The position numbers and the translations under genes were made by a program. The notes under the pieces are model-generated. The model searched no databases. It was not told where the DNA came from and was given only the letters and a program-made list of their open reading frames with translations. Positions 26,811-35,912 of a DNA stretch of 64,000 bases are shown here, piece by piece (position 1 is the stretch's first letter; each line of letters starts with the position of its first letter). The stretch is from Haloarcula sp. CBA1127 (GTDB lineage Archaea; Halobacteriota; Halobacteria; Halobacteriales; Haloarculaceae). The stretch is from NCBI RefSeq assembly GCF_001485575.1, contig NZ_BCNB01000006.1:496001-560000 (forward strand), written 5' to 3'.

Positions 26811-27620
26811 TCAGCAACGGACGATAGGGGCGTCGAGATAGTCCGACGCAGCCGCTGGCGTCCTGAACCGGTCCGTTTCGAGAACGACCGGTGCAGGCGT
26901 TTTGGCGACCCGGAGCACGGCCAGAGCGGCCGGTACTGGGTCGGCGTCGAACGGGTCGTCCGGAACTGGCCCGGGAACGGCTTCGATAGCCCGAGCGAAT
27001 GCATCAGCGCACCGGTCGACAAGAGTCGCCCGAGCGCTCCGCCGGAGGTTGGCCAGTTCGTCGGAAAGCCGACGCTGTTCCTCCAGTGTGTCACGGTAGG
27101 CGCGTGCCCGCTCCCGGCGGAGTTCGCGAGTCTCTCTGGCGGCAGTCTGTCGAGTCTTCCGTTCGCTCAGTTCCGTCGCTGCGTCTCGGAGGTCAGCCTG
27201 TACCGTCCCGTCGTCCGCACCGACCGCCTGCCGGGCGGTGAGACGACCGCGGTGGGTAGCGACCGCTTCCTGCAGGCCGTCGATGGTCGAATCCGGGACG
27301 GGATCGACAGGGTCCGGCAGATCCGGCGGCGAGCATTCAAGCTCGGCCAGCTGGGCGTGGCGGTCTGCGATAGCGTCATCCTGCGGCGTCTCGTATCCCC
27401 GTGACCGGGCGGCGGCCGCGAGTGCAGTCCGCGTCCGGAGCCCCATCGATGGGTGGATGTGTCCGACGTACGCGTACACGGCCGGTGGCTCCGGGCAGGA
27501 CACGACCGGAAAACGCCGCTGTCCACGGATGCTTGCGGCGACGGTTCGACCGCCGACGTTTCGGGTTCGGAGGTCGACGACAGCGCCCGTGTACGTGGTT
27601 CCAGCGACGCGGAGCTTCAC
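26811..27620 (-). CDS. Uncharacterised haloarchaeal coiled-coil protein
   Basis: The protein has 269 residues. It begins with a beta-rich segment (LRVAGTTYTGAVVDLRTRNVG), then a region around GHIHPSMGLRTRTALAAAARSRG, and a long Arg/Glu-rich helix (about 120-200) that is probably a coiled coil. I recall the family as DUF7856, unverified. The GTG start overlaps the TGA of the upstream gene. Conserved GHIHPSMGLR looks like a functional motif but is unassigned. Confidence 0.72.
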   Translation of the reverse strand: MKLRVAGTTYTGAVVDLRTRNVGGRTVAASIRGQRRFPVVSCPEPPAVYAYVGHIHPSMGLRTRTALAAAARSRGYETPQDDAIADRHAQLAELECSPPDLPDPVDPVPDSTIDGLQEAVATHRGRLTARQAVGADDGTVQADLRDAATELSERKTRQTAARETRELRRERARAYRDTLEEQRRLSDELANLRRSARATLVDRCADAFARAIEAVPGPVPDDPFDADPVPAALAVLRVAKTPAPVVLETDRFRTPAAASDYLDAPIVRC

Positions 27621-27952
27621 AGGTCGACGCCTCGGAGTTGGTCCGGGTCTGGGAGGTCACGCCCCGACGCGAACCGTTCGTATGGCGTCGCCGGTTCCTC
27701 GCGTGCCTCGTACCGTCTGGCCGCCTCGCGGATATGCTCCGGAGCATCTGTCGGCTCGAACGGTTCGACGCGCTCGATCTGCACGTCAAGGTCGTGTTTC
27801 TCGTGGAGCCGAAGCGCCTGAAAGGCCCCGAACTCTGTTCCGGAGAACAACGCTGCTCTCCCGAACTGCCGAACGACACAGTCTTCGTGGGCACGACAGA
27901 CGTTCCGCAGGTCTCTGCGTGCCGCCCGGGAGTATGTGACGACGAGTAGCAC
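27617..27952 (-). CDS. Small uncharacterised haloarchaeal protein, first gene of the MinD cluster
   Basis: The protein has 111 residues from a GTG start (VLLVVTYSRAARRDLRNVCRAHEDCVVRQFG). Two cysteines and ALFSGTEFGAF are notable; the C-terminal half is acidic with PYERFASGRDLPDPDQLRG. I recall this as DUF7855, unverified. It heads the minus-strand operon of three uncharacterised genes plus the MinD-like ATPase, with a GTGA overlap to the next gene. AT-rich sequence just upstream (27966-27990) is a likely promoter. Confidence 0.7.
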   Translation of the reverse strand: MLLVVTYSRAARRDLRNVCRAHEDCVVRQFGRAALFSGTEFGAFQALRLHEKHDLDVQIERVEPFEPTDAPEHIREAARRYEAREEPATPYERFASGRDLPDPDQLRGVDL

Positions 27953-28121
27953 TGGCTAGGCATTGGTATTATTACTATAAAATTTTACTGAATTGAATGA
28001 GAAATGGGCTGAATATATATGACGGTCGGGAAGAAAGATAGGTGGACAGGCGAACTCGGGAGTCAGTACTGTAGGGCTGATGTGGACTATGCCGACAGTA
28101 CTCACGCTGCTCGAAAATGGC

Positions 28122-28394
28122 CTACTCGACGACTGTAACGGTAAATTCGCCGGCATCTGCGACGAGGTCACGAACCCGCTCGCGGGCCGCTGTCTCGGAT
28201 GGCGCGAGGACGACGAGGCCATCCACGGCGGCCCCGCCGTTTGCCCGGTAGGCTTGCAGGTCCCCCTCGAACTCAGTCGCATAGGTCCGGAGCGTCCCGC
28301 GAACGTCCCGTTCGAGGTCACTGAGCGACCGCGACCCGGCCTCGAACTCGGCCAGCGCCTCCTCGATATTGCGGAGTGCGGAAATACGGTCCAT
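28122..28394 (-). CDS. Small uncharacterised protein coupled to mcm
   Basis: The protein has 90 residues. A helical N-terminus (ISALRNIEEALAEFEAGSRSLSDLERDVRGTL, described in two parts) is followed by a strand-rich end (GLVVLAPSETAARERVRDLV, FTVTVVE). I do not recognise a domain; DUF7854 comes to mind, unverified. Its ATG lies four bases past the mcm stop, so it is very probably co-transcribed with mcm and may act in replication. The 169 bases downstream (27953-28121) show no gene. Confidence 0.72.
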   Translation of the reverse strand: MDRISALRNIEEALAEFEAGSRSLSDLERDVRGTLRTYATEFEGDLQAYRANGGAAVDGLVVLAPSETAARERVRDLVADAGEFTVTVVE

Positions 28395-28395
28395 A

Positions 28396-31300
28396 TCAGG
28401 TCGTCCGGAGGTGGTCCGTCCGAGGCTCGTACACCTCGCCTTTCTGTTTCAGCTTGTCAATCTCGTGTTCGGCCTTCGACTCGTCGATGCCGACTTCCTC
28501 GGCGCGTTCGATGACCACGTCAGCGGGTGCGCCCTCGTCATACTCGTCCTCGATGTCGGAGATGATGCCTTTGATGTTCTGGATGCGGTCGCGCTGGGTC
28601 TTCGACTGGCCGGTCTCGACCACGTCGGCATCGAACTCGCCGGTCTCGGGATCGACACCGATCTCCTTCAGGCAGTAGTGGGCGATGTCGACTGCCCGGT
28701 CGGCGTCGGCTTCGTCGACGGTGTCGGAGAGGCGTATACGTGCAGAGGCTTCAGCAAGCCGGACCAGCGCCTCCAGCTTCCGGGCGGTGACGGGCACCGG
28801 CGCGTCCTCGTCCTGACCCTTCATCCGCAGGTCGACGTAGAAGTCCTCGATACGGCTCTTTGCCTCCTCGGTCATCGTCGGGAAGCAGTTGCGCTTCGCG
28901 TAGGCGACGTACTTCCGGAGAAGGTCCGGCTCGATTGTCGGTGCGACCTCCTCAGTAACGGTCCCAACCTCCTCCTCACTGAAGTTTGAGGTGGGGTTTT
29001 CGGTCCGATGCGTGTGGAGTTCGCCGGCGTAGTTGGTCTGGATGATGTGCTCGGCGAGGTTGCGGTCCTTCTCCTCATCGGGCTTGTCCGTCACGGTGAA
29101 GATGAGGTCGAACCGCGAGATAAGCGCCGGTTCAAGGTCTATCTGCTCACCGATGGGTTCGTACTGGTCGAAGCGGCCGTACTTGGGGTTGGCCGCGCCC
29201 AGGAGCGAACAGCGGGATTTGAGTGTCGCGTTGATTCCCGCCTTCGAGACGCTGATACGCTGCTGTTCCAGCGCCTCGTGCATGGCGGAGCGGTCTTCCG
29301 GGCTCATTTTGTCGAGTTCGTCGATGGCGGCGATACCCTGATCTGCGAGCACGAGCGCGCCCGCCTCCAGCGTCCACTGCTGGCCGTCGCCGAAATCGTC
29401 GCGAACGGCGGCCGCGGTAAGCCCCGCGCTCGATGACCCTTTGCCGGAGGTGTAGACAGAGCGTGGCGCGATATTCTCGATATATGATAGCATCTGGGAG
29501 TTATGCGAGACAACCCCGTTAGTGAGGTAGTTGTGCGTACCCTCGATTTCGAGATCGTAGACCCACTTCTCATCGTGTTCGATGGGTTCTATCGACTCGA
29601 TTCGGTCCCACGCGATATCACCTTCGACGAGTGCAGTAAGTGCGTCCAGATCCCGGCGGAGTGAATCCGTTCCGCCCCCGTCACTGGCCGCAGTGTCGCC
29701 GGCAGGAGAGTTACGGTCCATCGCAGCCAATCGCGTCTCAAAGGCATCAAGAACCGATTCGAGACTGTCGTGGCTCGGGTTTCTGCGCCCCCGCTCGTAG
29801 TGTTGATACGTCGACCGTGGAAGGCCACATTCGTCCTGTGTCAACCCAAGGGCTTCCCGAAGGCGGCGGAGTTCCGGACCCAGAGCGGGGACAATATCGA
29901 GATTTGTATTTCCGCGGACTCCTTCGAACTGCTGGCACGCCTCTGTCTTTCGCTCTGTAACAAATCCGATTTTTTCGGCGTAGTCGTGGAAGGAGTTCCC
30001 GGAGATTCGAAGCCGGTAGCTGCCGTTGCTCCGGGGTTGGAGTTGTGCTGTGATTCCCTGCGTGACGAGCAGGGACCGAACATCTTTCAGCAGCTGTTTA
30101 CTCATCGAGGCAACAGTAATCTCCCGCTGTGATGTCGAGACGTGACCCTCCCCCTCAATATATCCTCTGATAAATCCGGAAACAACGTCGTCGCTCGCAC
30201 GCATGATATCTTGCGGAACACGTCTGTCTGCCGACGACGCGAGCAACGTCTCGTCCAGAGCTGCGAGGAAGCTAACGAACTCGCCAGCCGAACACAACAG
30301 TTCGCGGGCAGTCTTACCGTCGTGTGGATCTCGTTCTGTAACGTTGAGGTTCAGTGTCTCCAGAGCGGATTTTGCGTCGTCGAGCAGTTCGACGTCGTTG
30401 TTCGTTATCGAAACGAAGCCCGTGTTATCTGCTCGCTGTTCGACGTACCCCTCGGCAACGATATAGCCGATAAGACGGGCTAGCTCAGGGTTCCACTGCG
30501 CCGGGAGTTCAAGATCGACACTGTTGTTGGCCTGTGATTCTCGGAACGTGATGTCCAAATCGTCGTAGCCATCTGTCGATAACTCTCTGGGAACTGCAAT
30601 ATGTGTTCCACTCTCTAATTCCTCGGCTTTCCTGGCCTGAAACCGTCCGTCAGCCTGAACGAACAGCGGATGGGACGGCGTTATGTCGAGTTCGCGACCA
30701 GTCGAAGTTCGAATGCGATACAGCGTATCCGGTGCTTCGCGCTTCCAGACCTTGGTCGCTCGCTGGGTGGCTATCGTCCCATCCTGCCGGAGTGACGGGA
30801 CATCGAAGTCAACCGCATCCCACACTCCGTCGTCGACTGGGTTGGGATCATCTAAGTTCGATTCGACGATCTCTCGGATCGGGCGTTCGTGACCGTCTGC
30901 AAGTGTCACCCGTGTATCGCCGTGGACGCATTTCCCCGTTCCCGGATCTCCTATCAGCAACATATGGAGGTCTCCACGTATTCGAGAGCCGTCAGGTAGC
31001 TCCTTCGTCACGCCCGAGAAGAGCTGGAGCATCATCGCGAGCTTCTCTTTCTCGTAGCCGTAGATAGAGGGGGCAATGGCCCCGACCATCTTGTCGTAGA
31101 TATCGGATTCGTTGGAGAGTTCGACGATCTCCTTCTTGTCGGCGTCGGTGATCTCCATGTCCTCGAACTGCTCGTCTTCGATTTCGACGCTGACGCCCTC
31201 CATGTAGATGTCGAACATCGGGGACTTCTCGTTGTCGTTGCCCCGCTGGTCGAGTTTGAGGATGCCGGTCACGCGGACGTGGTCGCCGGCGGTGACGTGG

Positions 31301-31923
31301 CCCGTGATGTCGTCCTCGATGTTGATGTCGATTGACTGGGGCGTCTCCCCGCCACGCAGTCCCTCGGGAGATTCCTGTACACGGAGTTTCTGGGCGTCGA
31401 TGAACTGCGACTGGTCGGTGTTGAGCCGGAACGGCCCCTGACGCTCACAGCCCTGGCAGTCGTGGGGTTCCTGAAAGTCACCGGCGGTCTGTGGAATGCG
31501 CGTGAGTGTTCCACAGCGCTGGCACTCGAAGGCCGCCTCGATGACTTTCGGGCGTACATCGGTCGCTTTCCGGATGATACCACGGACGGCGACGAGGTTG
31601 CCGTGGTGTTCGTGGCGCAGGTCGCGGATATCCTCGGATTCGGGGAGGTTCCGGACGCGGACGTGAGCCTGTCCGAGCGAGACATCAACCGGGAGGTCGT
31701 ACAGTCGAAGGGCCTCCTCGGCGTACTCCTGAATCTGCCCGGGCTTGGTGCGGTAGTCGTCGGCCAGGTCCGGGTCGAAGCGATAGAGGTCGTCCCAGTC
31801 GATATACAGCGATTTCTGGTCGTTCGGGTATTTCTGGGCGAGCTCACCGATCTCGTTGCGGTAGTAGTTGCGGTAGAACTCCTCGAAGCGGTCGATGAGT
31901 TCGGTGTTCTCGGCGGTCGCCAT
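28396..31923 (-). CDS. mcm: MCM replicative DNA helicase with intein
   Basis: The encoded precursor has 1175 residues; removing the intein leaves 698, the usual archaeal MCM size. The N-terminal domain has the zinc site C134, C137, C156, C159. The AAA+ domain has Walker A GDPGTGKS (split by the intein after K331), Walker B LVLADQGIAAIDELDKM and the arginine-finger SRFDLIF. A C-terminal wHTH ends the protein. It forms the hexameric replication helicase. A short gene follows immediately downstream. Helicase activity requires splicing, because the catalytic loop is interrupted. Confidence 0.97.
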   Translation of the reverse strand: MATAENTELIDRFEEFYRNYYRNEIGELAQKYPNDQKSLYIDWDDLYRFDPDLADDYRTKPGQIQEYAEEALRLYDLPVDVSLGQAHVRVRNLPESEDIRDLRHEHHGNLVAVRGIIRKATDVRPKVIEAAFECQRCGTLTRIPQTAGDFQEPHDCQGCERQGPFRLNTDQSQFIDAQKLRVQESPEGLRGGETPQSIDINIEDDITGHVTAGDHVRVTGILKLDQRGNDNEKSPMFDIYMEGVSVEIEDEQFEDMEITDADKKEIVELSNESDIYDKMVGAIAPSIYGYEKEKLAMMLQLFSGVTKELPDGSRIRGDLHMLLIGDPGTGKCVHGDTRVTLADGHERPIREIVESNLDDPNPVDDGVWDAVDFDVPSLRQDGTIATQRATKVWKREAPDTLYRIRTSTGRELDITPSHPLFVQADGRFQARKAEELESGTHIAVPRELSTDGYDDLDITFRESQANNSVDLELPAQWNPELARLIGYIVAEGYVEQRADNTGFVSITNNDVELLDDAKSALETLNLNVTERDPHDGKTARELLCSAGEFVSFLAALDETLLASSADRRVPQDIMRASDDVVSGFIRGYIEGEGHVSTSQREITVASMSKQLLKDVRSLLVTQGITAQLQPRSNGSYRLRISGNSFHDYAEKIGFVTERKTEACQQFEGVRGNTNLDIVPALGPELRRLREALGLTQDECGLPRSTYQHYERGRRNPSHDSLESVLDAFETRLAAMDRNSPAGDTAASDGGGTDSLRRDLDALTALVEGDIAWDRIESIEPIEHDEKWVYDLEIEGTHNYLTNGVVSHNSQMLSYIENIAPRSVYTSGKGSSSAGLTAAAVRDDFGDGQQWTLEAGALVLADQGIAAIDELDKMSPEDRSAMHEALEQQRISVSKAGINATLKSRCSLLGAANPKYGRFDQYEPIGEQIDLEPALISRFDLIFTVTDKPDEEKDRNLAEHIIQTNYAGELHTHRTENPTSNFSEEEVGTVTEEVAPTIEPDLLRKYVAYAKRNCFPTMTEEAKSRIEDFYVDLRMKGQDEDAPVPVTARKLEALVRLAEASARIRLSDTVDEADADRAVDIAHYCLKEIGVDPETGEFDADVVETGQSKTQRDRIQNIKGIISDIEDEYDEGAPADVVIERAEEVGIDESKAEHEIDKLKQKGEVYEPRTDHLRTT
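29500..30930 (-). other. Intein inside mcm (477 codons), with LAGLIDADG endonuclease and an HTH
   Basis: The intein starts at Cys (CVHGDTRV) and ends with VVSHN before Ser of the C-extein. Block B is ITPSHPLF (83-90), and the C-terminal block is GTHNYLTNGVVSHN (464-477). Two LAGLIDADG-type helices, ARLIGYIVAEGY (151-162) and SGFIRGYIEGEGH (251-263), mark a homing endonuclease. Residues 350-395 resemble a Cro/XRE helix-turn-helix (LRRLREALGLTQDECGL), which is unusual in inteins. Base composition is slightly lower in GC than the exteins. The insertion site is the Walker A loop, GTGK/S. Confidence 0.93.
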
Positions 31924-32079
31924 TTGAGTGGACAGTGGTTATGCCCACTGGCCTAAGAAGGTTCGCAAACCGGGGTGGAACTGAAATGAGGCGGCACGAG
32001 GGTGCTATCAGTATCAGTGTCGAGAATTGGGGCAAGTAGTTTTTGCTGGTATACCTGATTCACTCAGAGTAGAATAACC

Positions 32080-33231
32080 GTGCGCGATCAAAAAATCACA
32101 AGGCGTCGACTCCTCGCCAGCGGCAGCGCGGCCGCAACCGCAGCGTTCGCTGGCTGTGCGAGCCGTTTCGAGAATTTGGGAGGGAGCGGCGCAGGGGACG
32201 AGGGTTCCAGCGAGAGCCAGCAAGCGACCGCCAGCGGCATCAACGAGAGTGATGCGGCGGCGACTGTCGGGATGGTGTACGCGCTGGGCGGGCTCGATGA
32301 CCGCTCGTTCAACGATGCGGCGAACCGCGGGATTCAGCGCGCACGCCTCGATGACGGGGTCGAGTACACGAATCACGAGCCAAACAGTGTCGCCGGATTC
32401 GCCGAGGTACAGGCCGAACTGGCGAGTTCGACGAACCCGTCATACGACCTGATCTGCTGTATCGGATTCCTGCAGGCAGAGGGGCTGTCTGAGACCGCCT
32501 CAGAGTACACGGACCAGCAGTTCATGATCGTCGACTCTGTCGTGGATGCTGACAACGTAGCCAGTTACGTGTTCCGCGAACACGAGGGGTCATTTCAGGC
32601 CGGGAATCTTGCCGGGCTGCTCACGACCAGGGACGTCAACCTCGGTGCGGGTGCAACGAACCCGGAAGAGACGACCGTCGGGTTTGTCGGCGGCCTCGAC
32701 CAGCCAATCATTCACAGGTTCGAGGCCGGCTTCAAAGCCGGCGTCGAGTACGCCAACGCGGACGTTGATGTCCTCACCGAGTACCTCGGGAACTTCGACG
32801 ACGTGCAGGGCGCCCGCGACATCGCAGCCGGGATGTACGACGATGGAGCAGACATCGTCTACCACGCGGCGGGTGGCGCAGGTGTGGGCATCTTCCAGGC
32901 CGCACAGGCCTATGAGCGGTACGCAATCGGGGTAGACTCAGACCAGTCCCGGAGCAACCCCCGGTACGCGGACGTCGTGCTCGCGAGCATGGTCAAGCGA
33001 GTGAACGTTGCGGTCTACAACGCGGCGACGGCAACAGTCGCAGACAACCTCCCTGCTGGTGAGGTCGTCTCGCTTGGGCTTGATAGTGACGGCGTCGGCA
33101 TTGTCTATGGGACCTCCCTCGAGCCAGCAATTCCCGACGACGTCAGGGAGGCGCTGTCGACATCGCGGGAGCAGGTCGCTGCCGGCGACATTGTCGTGCC
33201 CACTGAGCGCTCCAACACGGGTGGTGCCTGA
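32080..33231 (+). CDS. BMP-family substrate-binding lipoprotein
   Basis: The protein has 383 residues from a GTG start. The N-terminus has RRR followed by a lipobox (AGC, Cys26): a Tat-exported lipid-anchored protein. The mature part matches the BMP/Med/PnrA type, with [40 protein letters not shown] and [15 protein letters not shown]. These bind nucleosides or similar ligands for ABC import. No ABC permease follows; the TGA overlaps the ATG of a methyl-accepting transducer, so it probably presents ligand to a chemoreceptor. Confidence 0.93.
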   Translation: MRDQKITRRRLLASGSAAATAAFAGCASRFENLGGSGAGDEGSSESQQATASGINESDAAATVGMVYALGGLDDRSFNDAANRGIQRARLDDGVEYTNHEPNSVAGFAEVQAELASSTNPSYDLICCIGFLQAEGLSETASEYTDQQFMIVDSVVDADNVASYVFREHEGSFQAGNLAGLLTTRDVNLGAGATNPEETTVGFVGGLDQPIIHRFEAGFKAGVEYANADVDVLTEYLGNFDDVQGARDIAAGMYDDGADIVYHAAGGAGVGIFQAAQAYERYAIGVDSDQSRSNPRYADVVLASMVKRVNVAVYNAATATVADNLPAGEVVSLGLDSDGVGIVYGTSLEPAIPDDVREALSTSREQVAAGDIVVPTERSNTGGA

Positions 33232-35561
33232 TGACGGGCGGTCCGCTTGACGGACTGGCGAGCGCGCTTGATCGAGTCGCCCCCGAGTTCGTCCGGCAGC
33301 GGTTCGCTGCGAAGTTCGCTGTTGCGTTCCTCGCAGTGTTGCTCGTCATCGCGGGCGCCGGCGCGTTCACGTTCCAGGCGACATCCACAGCCGTCGAACG
33401 CCAGACGACTGGACAGCTCGCCGAGACCAGCCAGCTGGAGGGGGACTCTATCGGCTCGTGGGTCGAACAGCAACGCACGCACACGCGCTCCGTCTCGCAG
33501 GGTGAACCGCTCCGGAGCGACCGACGAGCGGCCGCGTATATCCTTCTGCAGGACCAGCTACTGCCTGACGATGTTGTCAGTATGCACCTCGTAAACGATA
33601 CTCGTGGCGAAGTGGTTGCCAGCACGGAACTCCCGCTAGAGGGGCGGTCGCTGTCAGAACTTGACGCCCCGTGGACGAACGCGGAAGTGCCGGAGGGCCC
33701 CGGGAACAACACACAGGTCTGGTCGAGTAGTCGGTCGTACCGCTCACCGGTCCTCAACGACGAACCCGTGATGGCGTTCGCGAGTTCGGTCCCGAAGCGT
33801 GATGGCTCGCACCTCGTCGTCGTCACGCGCATCCAGAGCCAGGTCGACCGGCTCAGCGATACGAATTCGACGAAGGAAACCACGATTCTGAACACCAACG
33901 ACGAGACGGTACTGAACATCGACCGCGAGTTCGATGCTGACACCCACAGAGAGAGCCTCGCGGCGATCCGCGATGCGAACGGTACTGCAGCACCGGTAAC
34001 AGCGGTGTCCGATGGTCGCGTGTACGCGTTCGCACCTGTCCCAACCACGAACTGGGTCACAGTGACGAGCCTGGACACGGCTCAGGCGTTTAGTGTCCGG
34101 GATACGGTCGGGCAGACAGTCGGCCTGCTTGTCCTGCTGGCACTCGTTTCGTTGTCGGCTGTCGGCCTCGTACTCGGGAAACGCACAGTCGACCCGCTGA
34201 AGCAGCTGCGAGACCGTGCTGAACGCATCGAGGCCGGCGACTTCGATGTCGACCTCTCGACGAACCGCGCCGATGAAATCGGCCGGCTCTACGGGACGTT
34301 TGACGATATGCGGATCTCTCTCCAGAACCGCATTCAGGAAGCGGAGGATGCGGTCGAGGAGGCAAAGACGGCGCGGTCGGAGGCCGAAGAGCTCCGCACG
34401 GAAGCGGAGGACGCACGAGCTGAGGCAGAAGAAGCCAGCCAGCGCCTCCAGGAGCGCGCCACCGAGTACAGCGCAGTGATGCAGGAGATCGCTGACGGTG
34501 ACCTCACGAAGCGACTCGACGAAGACGCGGAGGAGACGGCAATGCGAGAAGTCGCAGTGGAGTTCAACGCAATGCTCGACGGGCTCGAAGCAACCGTCAG
34601 TGAGGTTGCGGCGTTCGCCGACGAAGTCGCGGATGCCACAATCGAGGTCGCGACTGGGGCCGAGGAAATCGAGACGACGAGCCAGACCGTCAGTGACCGC
34701 ATACAGGAGATCGCCGACGGTGCCATCAGACAGCACGACGACCTCGAGGAGGCTGCCGCCGAAATGGACGAGCTATCGGCGAGCATCGAGGAAGTCGCAG
34801 CGTCGTCGACGACGGTCGCAGAGACGGCCAGAGAAGCCGTCGACCGTGGCGAAACGGGCCGGGAGGCCGCCGAGTCGGCCATTGACGACATGGCGGAAAT
34901 CGAGTCCCGCTCGGCAGACGCGGTCGACCAGATTCTCGCGCTACAGGAGCGGATGGACGACATCGGCGAGATTGTCGACTTCATCTCGGATATCGCCGAG
35001 CAGACGAATATGCTCGCCCTGAACGCCAACATCGAGGCTGCCCGGGCCGACAAGGACGGCGAGGGCTTCGCCGTTGTCGCCGACGAGGTCAAGAACCTCG
35101 CGGAGGAGACAAAACAGGCGGCAGCGGAGATAGAATCCGAAATCGCGGCCGTGCAAACGGAGACAGACGAGACTGTCACGGACATCCGCGCGACTAGCGA
35201 GCACATCGACACCGGCGTGAAGACTGTCCGCGAGGCTGCCGACGCCATAGAAGACACTGTCGACGCAATCGAGAACGCCAACGATGGGATTCAGGAGATT
35301 GCGGATGCCACTGAGGACCAGGCCGACGCAACGCAAAGCGTCGTCCACCGCGTCGACGGGGTCTCGGAGATCAGCCAGAACGTGACGGAGGACGCCGAGC
35401 AGGTATCGGCAGCCGCCGAAGAGCAGTCCGCGTCCGTCGCTGAAATCGCCCAGAGCGCGGACGAACTCCGCGACCGTGCCGACTCGCTGGCCGCAACCGT
35501 CGACGAGTTCGACACCAGTGACGGGGAGGGCGGCCACAGTGATGTCGAAGGCAAGCGATAA
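33231..35561 (+). CDS. Methyl-accepting chemotaxis transducer (Htr type)
   Basis: The protein has 776 residues. A transmembrane helix near residues 27-48, an extracellular dCache-like sensor (about 50-285), a second helix near 290-312, a HAMP domain (to about 365), a coiled coil of Glu/Ala-rich heptads, and the signalling hairpin with [18 protein letters not shown] near residue 590 are visible. It controls CheA. Coupling to the upstream binding lipoprotein parallels the BasB-BasT and CosB-CosT pairs of Halobacterium. The ligand cannot be read from sequence. Confidence 0.95.
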   Translation: MTGGPLDGLASALDRVAPEFVRQRFAAKFAVAFLAVLLVIAGAGAFTFQATSTAVERQTTGQLAETSQLEGDSIGSWVEQQRTHTRSVSQGEPLRSDRRAAAYILLQDQLLPDDVVSMHLVNDTRGEVVASTELPLEGRSLSELDAPWTNAEVPEGPGNNTQVWSSSRSYRSPVLNDEPVMAFASSVPKRDGSHLVVVTRIQSQVDRLSDTNSTKETTILNTNDETVLNIDREFDADTHRESLAAIRDANGTAAPVTAVSDGRVYAFAPVPTTNWVTVTSLDTAQAFSVRDTVGQTVGLLVLLALVSLSAVGLVLGKRTVDPLKQLRDRAERIEAGDFDVDLSTNRADEIGRLYGTFDDMRISLQNRIQEAEDAVEEAKTARSEAEELRTEAEDARAEAEEASQRLQERATEYSAVMQEIADGDLTKRLDEDAEETAMREVAVEFNAMLDGLEATVSEVAAFADEVADATIEVATGAEEIETTSQTVSDRIQEIADGAIRQHDDLEEAAAEMDELSASIEEVAASSTTVAETAREAVDRGETGREAAESAIDDMAEIESRSADAVDQILALQERMDDIGEIVDFISDIAEQTNMLALNANIEAARADKDGEGFAVVADEVKNLAEETKQAAAEIESEIAAVQTETDETVTDIRATSEHIDTGVKTVREAADAIEDTVDAIENANDGIQEIADATEDQADATQSVVHRVDGVSEISQNVTEDAEQVSAAAEEQSASVAEIAQSADELRDRADSLAATVDEFDTSDGEGGHSDVEGKR

Positions 35562-35785
35562 CCACTCCACGCGTTCCGTCCCTGATGGGACTGGCGACTA
35601 GCGCGGCGTGATATCGGGACGGGTTCTTTTCGCAATGTTGCTCGGAGAGTCGCTACGGACATGGTGGTGAGGACTGGCCGCGGCTACGAGTGTGAACAGC
35701 GATGACAGCAAAGAACTGGCAAAACGGGTCGCTAAGGAATTAGCAGTAGAAGCGACAGAAGGGCCGCGTTCGTTATCGCAAGGAT

Positions 35786-35857
35786 GGGATCGCCCAGATT
35801 TGAACTAGGGGCGCGGGCACCCAAGGCCCGAAGGTTACCAAGCTACCCCACGATCCC
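35786..35857 (-). tRNA. tRNA-Pro (anticodon TGG)
   Basis: The minus strand folds as a cloverleaf: acceptor GGGATCG/CGATCCC, anticodon stem CGGGC/GCCCG with loop CTTGGGT (anticodon TGG), and T arm CCTAG/CTGGG with loop TTCAAAT. It has 72 bases without an encoded CCA and no intron. Confidence 0.95.
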
Positions 35858-35912
35858 GTACTACTCTCTCGATTCGACAGCCTGTAAAGCGTTTCGTTGC
35901 GAGGCGACCATG

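Noticed and set aside
35692-35808. 38-codon plus-strand frame before tRNA-Pro
   Set aside because: It runs into the tRNA on the opposite strand and has no conserved feature; probably chance.
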